A stretch of 64,000 nt of DNA. Source: Chthonomonadaceae bacterium (GTDB taxonomy: Bacteria > Armatimonadota > Fimbriimonadia > Fimbriimonadales > Fimbriimonadaceae). Below, in pieces: positions 26,139-34,250 of this stretch (the first letter of the stretch is position 1; each line of letters starts with the position of its first letter). The notes under the pieces were generated by a model. That model ran no database searches. It had not been told where the DNA came from and worked only from the letters and a program-made list of their open reading frames with translations. The stretch covers positions 372,001 to 436,000 of the forward strand of contig CP054189.1 in NCBI GenBank assembly GCA_015709495.1. The letters are read 5' to 3'. The position numbers were made by a program, and so were the translations under genes.

Positions 26139-26945
26139 ATGCGCCGCTACCTGCGCGTGTACAAGACCTTCTTCGTCAGCTCGTTCGCCCGCGAACTCGA
26201 GTTCCGGTCAAACTTCTTCGCGAAGATCATCCAGAACACGCTTTGGGTGGCGTTTTTCGTTCTGATCTTGCTCGTCGTCTATTCGAACACCGACGACGTA
26301 GCAGGGTGGGGCCGAGGCGACGCGTTCGTGCTCGCGGCGACTTGCTTTCTCATGAACGCGGTGGTCTCAGGGCTCTTCATGTCGCTGATGGAGATTCCAG
26401 AGGCCGTCCGCAAGGGAACGCTCGATTACGTCGTCGCCAAGCCGATCGACAGCCAGTTTTGGGTTTCATTTCGACGGTTCAACTTCGACCAAGTGGGGAC
26501 TCTCCTCGCGGGCTTCGGCATGATCGTTCTTGGCGCGCTCCAATCCGGCGTCACGCCCACGGTCGGCCAGTGGTTCGCATATGCGGTGCTGGTCGCCGCC
26601 TCCATCGCCATCTTCTACTCATTCAATCTGATGCTGATGACCTTGGCGATTTGGCTAGTGAGGGTCGATAACTTGTGGGTGCTCGGAGAGACCCTGATGT
26701 CGGTCGTCCGGTACCCCATGGACATTTACGGCACGGGGCTCCAGCGAGTCTTCACGTACTTCGTGCCGCTGGCGTTCTTGGCGACGGTCCCCAGCCGGCA
26801 ACTGGTTCGGCCCGTTCTCGGCAGCTTCGGTGGCGCCGACTGGTTGATGGTGGGTTTGGGCGTGTTGTGGGCGCTCGCATTCCTCTCGGCAAGCCGAGCT
26901 TTTTGGCGGTTCGCGATGACGCGATATACGAGCGCGAGCAGTTAG
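26139..26945 (+). CDS. ABC-2 type transporter permease
   Basis: A 268-residue protein with six hydrophobic helices and the ABC2_membrane_6 pattern: MRRYLRVYKTFFVSSFAREL, then EIPEAVRKGTLDYVVAKPID before the third helix, and MDIYGTGLQRVFTYFVPLAF near 205. Such permeases export drugs, lipids or polysaccharide together with an ATPase. No ATPase or second permease gene is adjacent, which is unusual; the partner must be elsewhere. Confidence 0.85.
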   Translation: MRRYLRVYKTFFVSSFARELEFRSNFFAKIIQNTLWVAFFVLILLVVYSNTDDVAGWGRGDAFVLAATCFLMNAVVSGLFMSLMEIPEAVRKGTLDYVVAKPIDSQFWVSFRRFNFDQVGTLLAGFGMIVLGALQSGVTPTVGQWFAYAVLVAASIAIFYSFNLMLMTLAIWLVRVDNLWVLGETLMSVVRYPMDIYGTGLQRVFTYFVPLAFLATVPSRQLVRPVLGSFGGADWLMVGLGVLWALAFLSASRAFWRFAMTRYTSASS

Positions 26946-27332
26946 CTACTCTCTAGCGGCGAACCCACGGCAATCGCACGTACTCGCGTTTCCCAAGCAA
27001 CGGGCTGGCGCATGGACGGATTTTGGATGTCCACAGATGCAAACGGGGTCGACCGGCCGCCCCTCGCCCCGATGAGCCAGATCTTCGGGAATCACCATGA
27101 CCTTGAGCTTCTTTACCGGAACCTCCTCATGCTGCTCCTGCGAGACGGTTTCGAACACCCAGTCGAGTTCCTCGACAACCCACCGGCTAGCTTCGCCACA
27201 ATGTAGCTCGACGACGTCGCCTTCGCGTGGCAACGGTAGGTCCCAGTGCGTTTCGATCAGCACTCGGTCCATGTTTCGGCTATCGACGAATTCGACTTCC
27301 AAGCTGCACCTCCCCAAGCGTGTTGCGGCCAT
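26946..27332 (-). CDS. Hypothetical protein with C-terminal Cys/His cluster
   Basis: 128 residues. The N-terminal ~90 residues are a beta-rich domain without a recognised family. The C-terminus carries C-x-C-G-H-x4-H-x4-C-x5-C-x-C (about residues 98-122), which probably binds one zinc or iron-sulfur centre. It follows the permease gene tail-to-tail (stops 1 bp apart). The start codon ATG 27332 lacks a clear ribosome site. Confidence 0.68.
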   Translation of the reverse strand: MAATRLGRCSLEVEFVDSRNMDRVLIETHWDLPLPREGDVVELHCGEASRWVVEELDWVFETVSQEQHEEVPVKKLKVMVIPEDLAHRGEGRPVDPVCICGHPKSVHAPARCLGNASTCDCRGFAARE

Positions 27333-27417
27333 TGGCCTTACAGCCAGTACGAATGGCAGGGGGCACTCGTTCCAGGTTTCTGCCGCAACTTGCGACTTGG
27401 GGAGGAGCTTTCAGTGC

Positions 27418-28410
27418 CTACGGGGACTTCTGAAACTCGACGAAGCCTGAAGGCTTGGCGATGGCTAGCCGCTCTACGCCGCCGACGAAGCAAAGAGCGA
27501 CGTCGTTCACGTACTGGTTGACCTTGCCCCGCGCGAGCACGGCCGAAGTCCTGACGTTCCACTCGAAAACCTCGCCGGTATCGCCACCAGTGAACAACCT
27601 TTCGGAGTCGCGGCTCCAGTCGATGCCACGAATCGTGCCAGCATGGCCCTTCAGTTGACGAACGCTCCTTCCATTGACGGCGCTTCGGAGCACCAGAAGC
27701 TCGGCCTCGGCGAGCGCGATCCACCTCCCGTCGGGACTGAACCGCATCGCTTTGGGCTCTTCGTAAATATCAGTGAGGGTCGCGATCTTCGCACCCGTGT
27801 CGACGTTGCGCAAGTAGAGCTTGTCGCCTCGGCTCGCGAAGGCCACCACCGCTCCGTCCGGGCTCAAGGAGAGCGATGAAAGAACTTGGTCGCCAGGGTC
27901 ACCCATCAACTCGCGGACCTTCGACCACGTCTCGGTGTTCCACACGATCACCTTTCCGTCGTCGTCGCAGGCGGCAAGCTTAGCCCCCTCTCCTGACCAA
28001 TCGACGTCGGAAACTCGGCCCGTGAAGCCTTCGAGCGTCTTGAGACGAACTCCCGTGCGGGCGTCCCAAACGCTCACTTGGCCGTTGGATCCGGCGACGG
28101 CGATTCTGCGGCCCGTCGGTTCGACGCGCACGCGATTGACGATGAGCCGCGCGGCGGGTTCGTCGGCGATGTGTACCAGCTTATGGCGAACCTTCTTTCC
28201 TACGATGTCCCAGATGATCGCGCTCCCGTCTTGGCTTCCCGAAACGAGGAACGATGCGTCCCCGCGCAAAGGACGGTTGAAGTCCGAGCCGAAATCGACC
28301 GACGAGATCGACTTCGTATGGACCCGAGTCCAAGGTTCGAATTGCAGCGCATCTCCTTGGGGTGAAGCCGTGACGAGGGTCGAGCAAACGATCAGAAAGG
28401 GAATAGTCAT
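27418..28410 (-). CDS. WD40-repeat protein, exported
   Basis: 330 residues from ATG 28410, which has GGAGG at 28420-28424 and starts a signal peptide (MTIPFLIVCSTLVTAS). The frame itself is open further upstream but has no signal there. At least five WD40 blades are visible, each with an SGSQDGSAIIWDI- or VWDARTG-like strand. The family makes a beta-propeller scaffold for protein contacts. The start is divergent from elbB with a 60-bp gap. The partner is unknown. Confidence 0.85.
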   Translation of the reverse strand: MTIPFLIVCSTLVTASPQGDALQFEPWTRVHTKSISSVDFGSDFNRPLRGDASFLVSGSQDGSAIIWDIVGKKVRHKLVHIADEPAARLIVNRVRVEPTGRRIAVAGSNGQVSVWDARTGVRLKTLEGFTGRVSDVDWSGEGAKLAACDDDGKVIVWNTETWSKVRELMGDPGDQVLSSLSLSPDGAVVAFASRGDKLYLRNVDTGAKIATLTDIYEEPKAMRFSPDGRWIALAEAELLVLRSAVNGRSVRQLKGHAGTIRGIDWSRDSERLFTGGDTGEVFEWNVRTSAVLARGKVNQYVNDVALCFVGGVERLAIAKPSGFVEFQKSP

Positions 28411-28458
28411 GGTAATTGCCTCCGGTGAACTATATCTGACAATCAGAAAGAGGGTTGG

Positions 28459-28464
28459 TAAAAT
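28459..28464 (+). promoter_or_regulatory. Promoter -10 TAAAAT of elbB (with -35 CTGACA)
   Basis: CTGACA at 28436-28441, a 17-bp spacer, TAAAAT at 28459-28464, then 6 nt and ATG 28471. It is the best promoter in the window and places the RNA start at the ATG. Confidence 0.8.
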
Positions 28465-28470
28465 CCTGCA

Positions 28471-29145
28471 ATGCCAAAGGTCGCCGTGGTTCTTTCGGGG
28501 TGCGGTTTCTTGGACGGCGCGGAAATCCAAGAGGCCGTTTTCACCTTGCTGTATCTCGACCGGGCTGGGGCTGAAGTTCAGTGTTTTGCCCCCGACAAGC
28601 CTCAAATGCAGGTCGTCGACCATCGAACGGGCCAGCCCACCGCCGAATCGAGGAACGTCTTTACCGAAGCGGCGAGGATCGCGCGAGGGCAAATCGAGCC
28701 TCTCAGCAAGGCAACGATGGCCGACTTCGACGCGCTCGCGATGCCGGGGGGTTACGGCGTCGCGAAGAACCTCTCGACGTTTGCCACGAAGGGCTCCGAG
28801 GGCGAAGTCGACCCCGACCTCGCTCGGCTCATCGGTGAGGCCCATCGCGCGCGGAAGCCGATTCTTGCGATCTGCATCAGCCCAGCGATCCTGGCTTTGG
28901 CTTTAGCGAGCGTCGGCGCAGGAGCGAATCTCACCATTGGCAGCGACGCGGGGACCGCTCAAGCCATCGAAGCGTTAGGCTGTACGCACGAAGAGTGCGC
29001 CGTCGATTCGTTCGTCGCCGACGAGGAGTCGCGCATCATTACTACGCCCGCCTACATGCTGGGGCCGGGCCCGAAAGGAGTAGCAGCGGGGATTGAAATG
29101 AGCGTCGAAACGCTTATGCGGTGGCTCCGCACGCCCGTCGCCTGA
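28471..29145 (+). CDS. elbB: DJ-1/PfpI superfamily protein, ElbB-like
   Basis: A 224-residue ES1/ElbB-type member of the glutamine-amidotransferase-like superfamily. It opens KVAVVLSGCGFLDGAEIQEA, has AMPGGYGVAKNLS near residues 90-102, and the nucleophile-elbow region is LAICISPAILAL near 130-141. E. coli ElbB (YhbL) is associated with isoprenoid metabolism and shows weak glyoxalase activity. The gene has no ribosome site and starts right after its -10 box. It stands alone between divergent WD40 and a small membrane protein. Confidence 0.88.
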   Translation: MPKVAVVLSGCGFLDGAEIQEAVFTLLYLDRAGAEVQCFAPDKPQMQVVDHRTGQPTAESRNVFTEAARIARGQIEPLSKATMADFDALAMPGGYGVAKNLSTFATKGSEGEVDPDLARLIGEAHRARKPILAICISPAILALALASVGAGANLTIGSDAGTAQAIEALGCTHEECAVDSFVADEESRIITTPAYMLGPGPKGVAAGIEMSVETLMRWLRTPVA

Positions 29146-29182
29146 GACTGCAACGCGCGGCTCGCTGCCACGTATCGGTGGC

Positions 29183-29374
29183 ATGAGCGAATCCACCCAC
29201 GGGCGGAAGCGGCGAAACCCGGCTGGAGCGGGAATCTCGCTCTTTACGTCGATCGGCGTCGCCGTTGCCGTTCAGATTTCTTGGTCGATCAACCAGTCGA
29301 TCGGCTGGGCGATCTGGCACGGTTTCCTGAACTGGATTTACGTGATCTACCGCTGGATTGTGGGCGTGAGCTGA
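29183..29374 (+). CDS. Small single-helix membrane protein, unknown
   Basis: A 63-residue protein: basic N-terminus (HGRKRRN), then one or two hydrophobic helices at 17-35 and 41-60 rich in Trp, Ile and Val. No known family. It lies 37 nt after elbB on the same strand and is probably read through from it. Length and codon use are consistent with a real gene, but there is no independent support. Confidence 0.55.
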   Translation: MSESTHGRKRRNPAGAGISLFTSIGVAVAVQISWSINQSIGWAIWHGFLNWIYVIYRWIVGVS

Positions 29375-29452
29375 AGGGGGGACGCGGTAGGGCAGAGGAC
29401 CCGGCATCGGAAGTTCGGGTACCTTTCAGCACGTACTCCTTGAGAGATCGTC

Positions 29453-29529
29453 GCGGCCTCGTAGCTCAGTGGATAGAGCGCCTCCGTCCTAAGGAGGGCG
29501 TCGGGGGTTCGAGTCCCTCCGAGGCCGCC
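29453..29529 (+). tRNA. tRNA-Arg (anticodon CCU)
   Basis: The four-arm cloverleaf folds by eye. The acceptor GCGGCCT pairs with AGGCCGC, the anticodon stem CCTCC/GGAGG encloses loop GTCCTAA (anticodon CCT), and the T-arm holds TTCGAGT. No CCA is encoded. It marks the left edge of the accessory island; the integron integrase gene ends about 240 bp to the right. Confidence 0.95.
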
Positions 29530-29771
29530 AATGCTCGAAATGTGCCCGCCGGACACATGGGTTACAGATCGTTCAGGAGGCCAAGGTGTCCTTCGGTTTC
29601 CCAACCCTTCCGGGCAAACGGCACGGCCTTTCGCCTGTCTCGGGCATCCTGTCGAGCCACCCGTCGCCTCTCATGATGGTTTGCTGTGGAGCAGTTTCGG
29701 GTCCGCAAAGCCCCAGCGGGGCACCTGGCAAGCTCAGCAGCGCTCGCCCGGCTGTCCGAATCAGTAATGCG
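29530..29771. other. Gap between tRNA-Arg and integrase: no gene seen
   Basis: 242 bp with short open frames only and no RNA or repeat that I can recognise. The first ~60 bp (GGACACATGGGTTACAG...) look like the terminus of an insertion sequence, but no transposase remains. Treated as island-border DNA. Confidence 0.35.
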
Positions 29772-30758
29772 CTAGCCGTCCAGCGGGCTTCGGACGTTCA
29801 TACCCGGACGGTTCATGACGTGGGTGTACACCATAGTCGTCCGCACGTCCTTGTGGCCCAGCAGTTCCTGAACAGTTCGGATATCGTAGCCATGTTCCAG
29901 CAAGTGCGTCGCAAAGGAGTGTCGAAGGGTGTGACAACTGACTGGCTTGTCGATCGCAGCCGCATGTGCCGCCTTCTTGACCGCACGCTGAAGACGGTCT
30001 TCGTGAACGTGGTGGCGACGCACGGTTGAGGTACGGGGGTCGGTCGAAAGGGTCTCGGCTGGGAACAACCAGTGCCACGGCCACTCCTTCCCGGCGTTGG
30101 GGTACTTTCTTTCGAGCGCGCCGGGAAGGGCCACCCCGGGGCGATCGAGCTTACGGTCCAACTCGAACAGCAGCCTGCTTCGTCCGAGTTGAACCTTCAG
30201 GGCCGGGATGATCTTCACTGGGATCATCGTCGTCCGATCCTTCCCGCCCTTACCCTCGCGAACGGTCAGGGTTCGCTTCTCGATCTCCAGGTCCTTGACG
30301 CGCAGGTCGAGGCACTCGGCGAGCCGCAAGCCCGCCCCGTAAAGCAACGAGGCCATGAGGTAGGTCTCGCCGGACATGTTTTCGAGAAGACGCCGCACCT
30401 CGTCTTGGGTGAGGACGCAGGGGATACGCTTGCATCGCTGAGCGCGCACGATTCCAGCAGCCTGGGGCATTTCGACGCCCAGCACGTTGCGGTACATGTA
30501 GACGAGGGCGTTCAGGGCGACGTTCTGCGTGGAGGCGGCCACCGAGCGGTCCACTGCTAGGTGCGTGAGGTAGGCGCTGATGTCCTCGCCGGTCAACTTT
30601 GAGGGGTGTTTGCGCCCGTGAAACTCGATGAACTCCCGCATCCGGTGCAAGTACGCCCTCTCTGTCTTGAGGCTCAAATGGCGCTTGCGCAAGTGGTCTC
30701 GCGCCGTATTGAGGAACTCGGTGACGGTCCGCGGCTCGCCTGACGTCGAGTCTGTCAT
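29772..30758 (-). CDS. intI: Integron integrase (IntI-type tyrosine recombinase)
   Basis: 328 residues from ATG 30758; an upstream in-frame codon at 30791 would add 11 residues. The tyrosine recombinase residues are Arg in LYGAGLRLAECLDLRV, H-x2-R in CHTLRHSFATHLLEHG, GHKD, and the nucleophile in TTMVYTHVMN. Between the core motifs is the extra segment unique to IntI proteins: LPGALERKYPNAGKEWPWHW then FPAETLSTDPR. The tail NVRSPLDG also matches IntI. It would integrate circular cassettes at the adjacent attI and recombine attC sites. The start lies 6 nt after a perfect TATAAT, without a ribosome site. Confidence 0.95.
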   Translation of the reverse strand: MTDSTSGEPRTVTEFLNTARDHLRKRHLSLKTERAYLHRMREFIEFHGRKHPSKLTGEDISAYLTHLAVDRSVAASTQNVALNALVYMYRNVLGVEMPQAAGIVRAQRCKRIPCVLTQDEVRRLLENMSGETYLMASLLYGAGLRLAECLDLRVKDLEIEKRTLTVREGKGGKDRTTMIPVKIIPALKVQLGRSRLLFELDRKLDRPGVALPGALERKYPNAGKEWPWHWLFPAETLSTDPRTSTVRRHHVHEDRLQRAVKKAAHAAAIDKPVSCHTLRHSFATHLLEHGYDIRTVQELLGHKDVRTTMVYTHVMNRPGMNVRSPLDG

Positions 30759-30764
30759 CGCGGG

Positions 30765-30770
30765 ATTATA
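30765..30770 (-). promoter_or_regulatory. -10 box TATAAT of intI
   Basis: Perfect TATAAT on the minus strand, 6 nt before the intI ATG at 30758. No good -35 or ribosome site is visible, which suggests a leaderless integrase mRNA. No LexA box of the usual proteobacterial form was seen. Confidence 0.65.
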
Positions 30771-30883
30771 CCCTGACCTGCTTGATAACATGACGAAAGC
30801 GCGTACATATCTAACAACATCGCATTCTGCCGTCGCGGGCGGGTGCGCATTCCGGTACTCTGCTGGAGAATTAGTAGTTAGGC
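30771..30883 (+). other. attI region with GTTAGGC crossover site
   Basis: The region between the intI promoter and the first cassette. GTTAGGC at 30877-30883 fits the GTTRRRY core, with crossover between G30877 and T30878. It is the exact complement of GCCTAAC at 31417-31423 in the first cassette's attC, as expected if both came from one circular cassette. The left arm holds TCTAACAACATCGCATTC, another AAC-containing element that may be an integrase-binding site. A cassette promoter is not obvious. Confidence 0.7.
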
Positions 30884-31470
30884 GGCTGTGAACGGTCCAG
30901 AGGTTTCCTATGTCAGCAAAGGATAAGTCACGCGGAGCAAGGAATCAACAAGTCGGGCGCGCTGGCGAGTATTTTGTGGTCGCCGAACTTAATAAGCGTG
31001 GCGCTTTTGCTGTGCCTTTTGCTGGTAATATGCCCAAGATTGATATCCTCGCGTGCAACAGCGATGAAAGTCGCACGGTGTACATTCAAGTCAAGACTAA
31101 ACGTGGCGGAAAGACATGGCATTCAAGTATCGTTGGTAGCCAGCCCATGTCTCTTAAAGCTAACGAAACCAACTTCTTTGTGTTTGTTGATTTGGGTGAT
31201 ACGAATACATCACCACGCTACTGGGTCGTGCCAGAATGGTGGATAAAGGACAATATCTACAAGACACACCAGGCGTATCTAAACAAACATGGCGGAATAC
31301 GCCCTGGGAATCCAGATTCGACCCATCACTCAATTGATGAAAGTAGGCTCGAACAATGGAAAGATCGTTGGGACATCCTTGATATCTTCCAGTGAAGTTT
31401 CAATTGCAAGGTTGCCGCCTAACAAGCGCTTCCAGCCGACACGCTCCGCGTGCGGCTGAAGCGCGTGCCG
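30878..31470 (+). mobile_element. Integron gene cassette 1
   Basis: 593 bp from the TTAGGC crossover to the G of the GTTCGCT core at 31470. It contains one rightward gene and ends in attC1. It is visibly AT-richer than the chromosome on either side. Confidence 0.75.
30910..31395 (+). CDS. PD-(D/E)XK-like putative nuclease-fold protein (cassette 1)
   Basis: 161 residues. The pattern GRAGEYFVVAELNKRG (Glu near residue 20), then KIDILACN (Asp near 44) and YIQVKTK (Gln-x-Lys near 58-60), is that of PD-(D/E)XK nuclease-like domains. These are found in restriction enzymes, Holliday-junction resolvases and many uncharacterised defence proteins. The C-terminal part is Trp/Tyr-rich. ATG 30910 has AGAGG upstream. 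It lies immediately after the attI crossover as the first cassette gene, and it may be a stand-alone accessory nuclease or an immunity factor. Function is not established. Confidence 0.75.
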   Translation: MSAKDKSRGARNQQVGRAGEYFVVAELNKRGAFAVPFAGNMPKIDILACNSDESRTVYIQVKTKRGGKTWHSSIVGSQPMSLKANETNFFVFVDLGDTNTSPRYWVVPEWWIKDNIYKTHQAYLNKHGGIRPGNPDSTHHSIDESRLEQWKDRWDILDIFQ

Positions 31471-31476
31471 TTCGCT
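31417..31476 (+). other. attC1-like recombination site
   Basis: 60 bp: R'' GCCTAAC, an imperfect inverted repeat (GCGCTTC-AGCCG-CACGC paired to its complement with two extra unpaired bases, C and A, on the 5' arm), a TCC loop, and R' GTTCGCT. The two extrahelical bases recur at matching places in attC2 and attC3. This is the folded-strand signature that integrases use. Confidence 0.75.
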
Positions 31477-31495
31477 CGAAGAAGGAGGACATACA

Positions 31496-31534
31496 ATGCA
31501 TAACACAACACAGATGAATGGCACACGGACATGA
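31496..31534 (+). CDS. 12-codon leader ORF coupled to the RM gene
   Basis: The peptide MHNTTQMNGTRT has an excellent ribosome site (GGAGG at 31484-31488, 7-nt spacing). Its TGA overlaps the ATG of the restriction-modification gene (ATGA at 31531-31534), which itself lacks a good site. Translational coupling would make RM expression depend on translation of this leader. It could be an expression gate supplied by the cassette. Confidence 0.6.
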   Translation: MHNTTQMNGTRT

Positions 31535-33375
31535 AGCTCCGCCCGTTCTATAGAGTTCCACCCGACCAATGGCTTTTCACGACCAACGGCGACGTTGCCG
31601 CCGCGCAATCTCGGGCACTGGCTGAGCCAGACAAGGATGAGCGCACGATCGAAGAATACGTGCGGCAATGGGTTCTAAAGGAGCTACTCGATTCATACGG
31701 CTATCCGGTCGAGTGGCTCGGCGAGAAGATCGTTATCGAAGAAACCGTCCAAGTCGCTACGGCTGAGAAAGAGGCCGACATCTCAATCAAAAACGACAGG
31801 GGCCGGACGTACATATACATCGAAACCAAGAACGCTTCCTGCTCGAAGCCCGATTTTGACAAGGCCGAAAGACAACTTGAAACGTATCTTTCTTCCACTC
31901 ACACCGCGACAATTGGTATGGTCACAAGTGGTGTCGAGACACGAGTTCTCAGGAAGAAGGTCAACCCCAACGATTTCGACTACATTCCCGACATCCCGGA
32001 GTACGGCGCAAAGGAGAAGTCGTCATACCGGCTTGTCCGAAACCTGGATATAATCAATAAGCAGCGCGGCAAGGTCGGTTTGGAACCCCTGCCTCGTCGG
32101 TGCGAGAATATCCTCTTCGAGGCCCACTCAGCCATCCGCGACATCGACGGACTACACGATGACAACGCGCTCGACGAGCTGTGCAAAGTCATTTACACAA
32201 AGATTTACGACGAGCGGCTTGCTACCCAAGCCAAGGCCGACCAAGAGGTCGAATTCAGATTCCAAACTTACGGCAAGGCCAGCGCGTCAGAAGTCGCATC
32301 CGAAATCCGCGACCTTTACAAGGATGCCTGCGACTACGACCTGCGCGTCTATTCCCAGCGCATTCCCAACTACGAGAGGTCTCGCGGCGTCTTCAAGGAG
32401 CAAATCGGCCTCAGCGACGTTGCACTCTCCCGTGTGGTGGAACTACTCCAAGAGTACTCGATCATCGACGCTGACATCGACATTAAGAGCACTGCCTTTC
32501 AGAAAGTGCTCGGAAGCGCGATCCGCGCCGGCATGGGCCAGTACTTCACCCCTGACGAAGTTGTCCGAATTGCAGTCGATGTAGTGGCCCCAAGGGTATC
32601 TGACTTGATTCTTGACCCCTTTGCAGGAAGCGGGCACTTTCTCTCCCGCTCACTCGACTACGCAGTACATCATTACGGAGCAACTACCGACCAGTACTCA
32701 CTCTACCAGTTCAAGATGTTCCACCTGCATGGCATTGAGAAGTCCCCACGCATGGTGCGCATTGCCATGACCGACATGCTCATCCATGATGATGGTCACT
32801 CGAACATCCGGAATACCGATGCCCTCCTCACGTTTGATAACTATCCCGATATTCTCTGTCTCCCGGACGACGAGAACAAAGACCCGCAGATATTCGACAT
32901 CATTCTAACCAATCCCCCGTTTGGTAGCCTCATGCGAGAGGAAGCACGGAAAATGCTCGGCCGCTTTCAGCTTGGGCACAAAAAGCGGTCCTTGCCTCTT
33001 GAAGTCCTTGCTCTCGAACGTTGCTACCAGTTTCTCAAGCCGGGTGGCAGGCTCGCGATCGTGCTTCCAGACGGCAACCTCGGCAATTTCAATGTTCAGT
33101 TCGTCAGAGATTGGCTGCTCCAGAACATGATGCTCAAGGGCGTTGTGAGTCTGCCGTCGGAAACATTCTCGCCTTTCGGGACGACGACAAAGACAAGCAT
33201 CTGCTTCTTCCAAAAGTTCCGCACTGTGAAGGATCGAGACCTGGACTACGCCGTCGCGTTCTATTTGCTGGAGAACATCGGTTACGACGCCACAGGCCGA
33301 CGCAAAGACGGCTCCGAGGTAGAAGATTGCAGCCGATACATGACAGAAGCCGTCAGATGGGAGCCTGTAGAATGA
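31531..33375 (+). CDS. Fused restriction nuclease - N6-adenine methyltransferase (BcgI-like A subunit)
   Basis: 614 residues. The N-terminus resembles the type I HsdR_N nuclease fold: KEADISIKNDRGRTYIYIETKNA (Asp near 89, Glu-x-Lys near 101-103). The methyltransferase has motif I DPFAGSGHFL near 365-374 and motif IV NPPFG near 457-461, and a target-recognition or scaffold tail follows. Fusion of nuclease and methylase plus a separate specificity subunit is the BcgI/type IIB plan. Its start overlaps the leader ORF stop, and its stop overlaps the next ATG. The composition is more AT-rich than the core genes. Confidence 0.85.
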   Translation: MKLRPFYRVPPDQWLFTTNGDVAAAQSRALAEPDKDERTIEEYVRQWVLKELLDSYGYPVEWLGEKIVIEETVQVATAEKEADISIKNDRGRTYIYIETKNASCSKPDFDKAERQLETYLSSTHTATIGMVTSGVETRVLRKKVNPNDFDYIPDIPEYGAKEKSSYRLVRNLDIINKQRGKVGLEPLPRRCENILFEAHSAIRDIDGLHDDNALDELCKVIYTKIYDERLATQAKADQEVEFRFQTYGKASASEVASEIRDLYKDACDYDLRVYSQRIPNYERSRGVFKEQIGLSDVALSRVVELLQEYSIIDADIDIKSTAFQKVLGSAIRAGMGQYFTPDEVVRIAVDVVAPRVSDLILDPFAGSGHFLSRSLDYAVHHYGATTDQYSLYQFKMFHLHGIEKSPRMVRIAMTDMLIHDDGHSNIRNTDALLTFDNYPDILCLPDDENKDPQIFDIILTNPPFGSLMREEARKMLGRFQLGHKKRSLPLEVLALERCYQFLKPGGRLAIVLPDGNLGNFNVQFVRDWLLQNMMLKGVVSLPSETFSPFGTTTKTSICFFQKFRTVKDRDLDYAVAFYLLENIGYDATGRRKDGSEVEDCSRYMTEAVRWEPVE

Positions 33376-34136
33376 TCGAAGTTAAAAAGCGGTTTACTCT
33401 CCTCAAGTCTGAACTGTCGCGGAAGTTCCGCGTCGAGAACAATAACCTCGACTTCTCTCAACTAATAGAGGCGACCGGCTATCAGGTAGCGCGCATCGGA
33501 GACCTCGCCAAAGCTCACAGGAACGAGCGAAACAAGAAGAAGACGGCTGACTCACGGTTCAAGTATGTCCAGATCAGCGACATTGATGTGGAACTCGGAC
33601 GCATTAAGAGCTTCCGAGTCTTCAAGGGGGCCGACGCGCCCAACAACGCCCGTCGAATCATGAAGGAAGGCGATATCCTTGTCTCAACACGGCGTCCGAC
33701 TCGCGGTGCGGTCGTTGCCGTCCCACAGGATTTCGATGAGCATATCTGTACGGTCTTCTTCACGACACTCCGCGTGACTGATCGCGAAATTCTGGACCCC
33801 TTCTATTTGGCGCTCTTCCTGCGTACCTCCCTGGGGCGGATGCAATTCCAAGCGCAGATCACCGAAACAGCGTATCCGGTTATTTCAGACAGTGACGTAG
33901 AAGACCTTACCGTTCTGTATCCGAGCATCGACGATCAGCGCAAGATTGCTGCTGAGTACGATATAGCAGTGAAGCGATTCCAAGATGCAATTAACTCGGC
34001 TTACCGTGAAATCGCAGCCGCACAACAGTCGATCGAGGATTTCGTATTGGGAGAAGACGCCGAGCAGATTGCGGTGAAGCAATTCACTCTCGGCCAGCAA
34101 ATCGAAGAGGAGAAAGAGGAGCTTAACGGAGAATGA
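33372..34136 (+). CDS. Type I/IIB specificity (HsdS-like) subunit
   Basis: 254 residues from ATG 33372, which overlaps the upstream TGA (ATGA). One target-recognition domain is visible: GDLAKAHRNERNKK, YVQISDIDVELGRIKSF, GDILVSTRRPTRGAVVAVP, and STRxPxxG-type strands ending in ISDSDVEDLTVLYPS. A terminal coiled coil follows (about 205-250). A full HsdS has two TRDs; a single one suggests dimerisation and a symmetric or short bipartite target. It pairs with the fused nuclease-methylase upstream and sits within the same cassette. Confidence 0.85.
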   Translation: MIEVKKRFTLLKSELSRKFRVENNNLDFSQLIEATGYQVARIGDLAKAHRNERNKKKTADSRFKYVQISDIDVELGRIKSFRVFKGADAPNNARRIMKEGDILVSTRRPTRGAVVAVPQDFDEHICTVFFTTLRVTDREILDPFYLALFLRTSLGRMQFQAQITETAYPVISDSDVEDLTVLYPSIDDQRKIAAEYDIAVKRFQDAINSAYREIAAAQQSIEDFVLGEDAEQIAVKQFTLGQQIEEEKEELNGE

Positions 34137-34156
34137 TCACTGGGAGAGCAGATATA

Positions 34157-34213
34157 CGAGCGAACAATCGCATGCAGCGGACGCGGACAAGCCGCGCCGC
34201 TGATGCGCAACGT
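34157..34213 (+). other. attC2-like recombination site
   Basis: R'' CGAGCGAAC, then arms CGCAT(G)CAGCGG(A)CGCGG and CCGCGCCGCTGATGCG with two extrahelical bases, an ACAAG loop, and a diverged 3' core GTGCGAC in place of GTTRRRY. The right boundary is uncertain by several bases. Confidence 0.6.
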
Positions 34214-34250
34214 GCGACAAGGAGAAACGGATGTAGTTCTGGAGGCGACA

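Larger units (their letters stand above)
31471..34180 (+). mobile_element. Integron gene cassette 2 (restriction-modification)
   Basis: About 2.7 kb. It begins with TTCGCTCG after G31470 and ends in attC2, whose R'' CGAGCGAAC at 34157-34165 is the exact 9-nt complement of GTTCGCTCG at 31470-31478. That is strong internal evidence that this block moved as one circle. It holds a leader ORF, the RM gene and the specificity gene. The right end is approximate (attC2 3' core is diverged). It is unusually long for a cassette. Confidence 0.7.

Noticed and set aside
34203-34250. Start of the DUF1801 gene at ATG 34203
   Set aside because: It lies inside attC2, while ATG 34251 has a GGAGG site and matches the family start.
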